Shown here: piece after piece, positions 8,543 through 10,396 of the stretch
Position numbering within the stretch: position 1 is the stretch's first letter
How the letters are laid out: every line of letters starts with the position of its first letter
DNA from: Candidatus Hydrogenedentota bacterium
Lineage (GTDB): Bacteria; Hydrogenedentota; Hydrogenedentia; Hydrogenedentales; CAITNO01
DNA length: 10,396 bases
Reading direction: 5' to 3'
Assembly (NCBI GenBank): GCA_011046175.1
Contig: DSBB01000324.1
Coordinates: 1-10,396, forward strand
The notes under the pieces: generated by a model
Told to the model about the DNA's origin: nothing
The model's database searches: none
Seen by the model: only the letters and a program-made list of their open reading frames with translations
Position numbers and translations under genes: made by a program

Positions 8543-10288
8543 ATGGCAGCATCAACGGGAAACAAACCTTTTGCGGCAGACGGCGCGTCCGCGGCGGCGT
8601 GCAGGCCCCTTCCTCAATCGCGCAAGGTGTATGTGAATGGTTCCATGCCCGGCGTGCGCGTGGGCATGCGCGAAATCACGCAACATCCCACAGTGGACGC
8701 GGACGGCAACATACTCGACGAGAACCCGCCGGTTACCGTGTACGACACGTCCGGCCCGTACACGGATCCCGACACTGCCGTTGACCTGCGGCGCGGGTTG
8801 CCGCCGCTCCGCGCCCCGTGGCTGGAAAGACGGGACGGCATCGAAATCATCGGCAATACGGACGCCAACCGGCCCAACGCCTTTCCCGAATCGCGCCCCA
8901 TCCGCCGCGCGCGCGCAAGCGCGGGAATCACCCAGATGTATTATGCGCGACAGGGCGTCGTCACCGAAGAAATGGAATACATCGCCCTGCGCGAAAACAT
9001 GCGTATGGAACAGTACCCGGAACTGTTGCGAAAGACGGCGTGGCCGCCGTCTGACAATTTCGCGCCCATCACGCCGGAACTGGTGCGCGACGAAGTCGCC
9101 CGGGGACGCGCCATCATCCCAGCCAACATCAACCATCCCGAAGTGGAGCCCATGATCATCGGGCGCCGATTCGCCGTGAAAATCAACGCGAACATCGGAA
9201 ACTCCGCCCTGCGCGGCGCCATCGAGGAAGAAGTGGAGAAAATGGTCTGGGCCATACGCTGGGGCGCGGACACCGTGATGGACTTGAGCACCGGCGCGGA
9301 TATCCACGACACCCGCGAATGGATACTCCGCAATTCGCCCGTGCCCATCGGCTCCGTGCCAATCTATCAGGCCCTCGAAAAAACCGGCGGCAACGTCGAG
9401 GCGCTCTCTTGGGAAATTGTGCGCGACACGCTCATCGAACAGGCGGAACAGGGCGTGGATTATTTCACGTTGCACGCGGCGGCGCTCAAAGAACACTTCC
9501 CTCTCGCAAAGACCCGGCTCACAGGCATCGTAAGCCGGGGCGGTGCGATCATGGCGAAGTGGTGCATCGCCCACAACAAGGAGAACTTCTTATACGAGCA
9601 TTGGGACGCGGTGTGCGACATCCTCGCGGCATACGACGTGGCAGTGTCCATCGGCGACGGGCTGCGCCCCGGCTCGATTCACGACGCCAATGACGCCGCC
9701 CAGTTCGCCGAGCTGAAAACACAGGGCGGCCTTACCCGGCGCGCATGGGAAAAGCATGTGCAGGTGATGAACGAAGGCCCCGGACACGTGCCCATGCATC
9801 TCATCGCCGAGAATATGGCAAAGCAGATCGAATGGTGCGATGAAGCGCCCTTCTACACGCTCGGCCCGCTGCCCACGGACGTCGCCGCCGGATACGACCA
9901 CGTCTGCTCGACGCTGGGCGGCGCCATGATCGCCATGAACGGCGCGGCCATGCTCTGCTACGTCACGCCGAAGGAACACCTCGGCCTGCCCGACAAACAG
10001 GACGTGCGCGAGGGCGTGGTCACCCACAAAATCGCAGCCCACGCCGCCGACGTCGCCAAGGGATTCCCCGGCGCCCACATCCGCGACAACGCCATGAGCA
10101 AGGCAAGGTACGAATTCCGTTGGGCGGACCAGATGGCGCTGTCCCTTGACCCGGAGCGCGCCATCGAACTGCGCGCCGCGGCGACCCCCGACATGGAACG
10201 CCTCCCCGAGGGATACTGCTCCATGTGCGGCCCCAATTTCTGCTCCATGCGCCTGTATCGCCAGATTTGCCCCAATTCGAAGAGATGA
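8543..10288 (+). CDS. thiC: Phosphomethylpyrimidine synthase (HMP-P synthase)
   Basis: 581 aa. ThiC is a non-canonical radical SAM enzyme that rearranges aminoimidazole ribotide to hydroxymethylpyrimidine phosphate, the pyrimidine half of thiamin. The [4Fe-4S] motif CSMCGPNFC has cysteines at 559, 562 and 567, close to the C-terminus as usual. Other ThiC blocks are NHPEVEPMIIG from 197, GADTVMDLSTG at 241-251, REWILRNSPVPIGSVPIYQA and NEGPGHVPMH at 410-419. An N-terminal ThiC-associated segment precedes the barrel (VYVNGSMPGVRVGMREI). The C-terminal tail after the cluster is short and ends CPNSKR. No other thi genes are adjacent and no TPP riboswitch is visible in the 149-bp leader, which is mostly taken up by TAGGA hairpin copy 3. 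This suggests regulation by another route or none. Identity is certain. Confidence 0.98.
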   Translation: MAASTGNKPFAADGASAAACRPLPQSRKVYVNGSMPGVRVGMREITQHPTVDADGNILDENPPVTVYDTSGPYTDPDTAVDLRRGLPPLRAPWLERRDGIEIIGNTDANRPNAFPESRPIRRARASAGITQMYYARQGVVTEEMEYIALRENMRMEQYPELLRKTAWPPSDNFAPITPELVRDEVARGRAIIPANINHPEVEPMIIGRRFAVKINANIGNSALRGAIEEEVEKMVWAIRWGADTVMDLSTGADIHDTREWILRNSPVPIGSVPIYQALEKTGGNVEALSWEIVRDTLIEQAEQGVDYFTLHAAALKEHFPLAKTRLTGIVSRGGAIMAKWCIAHNKENFLYEHWDAVCDILAAYDVAVSIGDGLRPGSIHDANDAAQFAELKTQGGLTRRAWEKHVQVMNEGPGHVPMHLIAENMAKQIEWCDEAPFYTLGPLPTDVAAGYDHVCSTLGGAMIAMNGAAMLCYVTPKEHLGLPDKQDVREGVVTHKIAAHAADVAKGFPGAHIRDNAMSKARYEFRWADQMALSLDPERAIELRAAATPDMERLPEGYCSMCGPNFCSMRLYRQICPNSKR

Positions 10289-10346
10289 AACCGATGCGGC
10301 GCAGCCGTAACCGCAATATGGACGCGCGCCGCCCGCGAACCGCTGT

Positions 10347-10396
10347 TCAATCGGGCGCGGAGCCCGCGGCGATGATTCGTTCGAACTCGTCAAGAA
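10347..10396 (-). CDS. Possible C-terminal end of a minus-strand gene
   Basis: The minus strand reads LDEFERIIAAGSAPD and then TGA (stop codon at 10347-10349), with GC-rich third positions like the other genes. It would be convergent with thiC, 58 bp away. Only 15 codons are visible, so no function can be given. A plus-strand frame from the ATG at 10318 is also open to the edge and cannot be excluded. Apart from that frame's start, 10289-10346 shows nothing recognisable. Confidence 0.3.
   Translation of the reverse strand, partial: LDEFERIIAAGSAPD

Noticed and set aside
7761..8555. Minus-strand frame with repeated Ser-Tyr-Leu/Ile peptide across hairpin copy 3
   Set aside because: The peptide repeat is just the translation of the 9-bp DNA repeat (three codons per unit), and the remainder is antisense to the carboxypeptidase gene. 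Such frames are a known source of false gene calls.
8552..9574. Open frame of 340 codons antisense to thiC
   Set aside because: Shadow frame of a conserved gene; its product has no recognisable domain.

Overview
The window looks like a chromosomal stretch from a GC-rich, probably Gram-negative bacterium with a type II secretion/type IV pilus-like apparatus. The genes have GC-rich third codon positions throughout and good Shine-Dalgarno sites. The mix of a planctomycete/PVC-like leucyl-tRNA synthetase, a GspG-like pseudopilin and abundant intergenic TAGGA-type hairpin repeats suggests a deep-branching environmental lineage (Planctomycetes/Lentisphaerae/Hydrogenedentes-like). This placement is inference from general style, not from a marker I could test.

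Layout, left to right. (i) The 3' part of a GHKL-fold ATPase gene (+), with nearly all of its ATP-binding domain visible. (ii) leuS (+), complete, carrying an in-frame 78-bp palindromic insert next to the editing site. (iii) A two-domain sugar-1-phosphate nucleotidylyltransferase/left-handed beta-helix acyltransferase (+). (iv) Convergent to it, only 7 bp away, a pseudopilin gene (-) with an EF-hand-like calcium loop. Upstream of that, also on the minus strand, is a 46-codon gene for a small hydrophobic protein. (v) Divergent from these, an M32 metallocarboxypeptidase (+), then thiC (+). (vi) At the right edge, possibly the last 15 codons of a minus-strand gene.

The genes are mostly unrelated housekeeping and metabolic functions: translation, nucleotide-sugar or cell-envelope precursor synthesis, peptide hydrolysis and thiamin synthesis. 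I see no single operon or dedicated system among them. The notable material is in the non-coding DNA. Three of the gaps between co-directional genes (after the ATPase gene, after leuS and after the carboxypeptidase gene) each hold a long imperfect hairpin. Its arms are made of 3 to 5 tandem 9-bp units (GTAGGAYRN). The second and third copies share loop-edge sequence but lie in opposite orientations, which points to a dispersed element rather than local slippage. In the third copy the first repeat unit supplies the stop codon of the carboxypeptidase gene. A different palindromic element (18-bp perfect arms containing GGGGACAGTAT) sits inside leuS and adds 26 residues without breaking the frame. 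No tRNA, rRNA, CRISPR array, transposase gene or recognisable riboswitch was seen.
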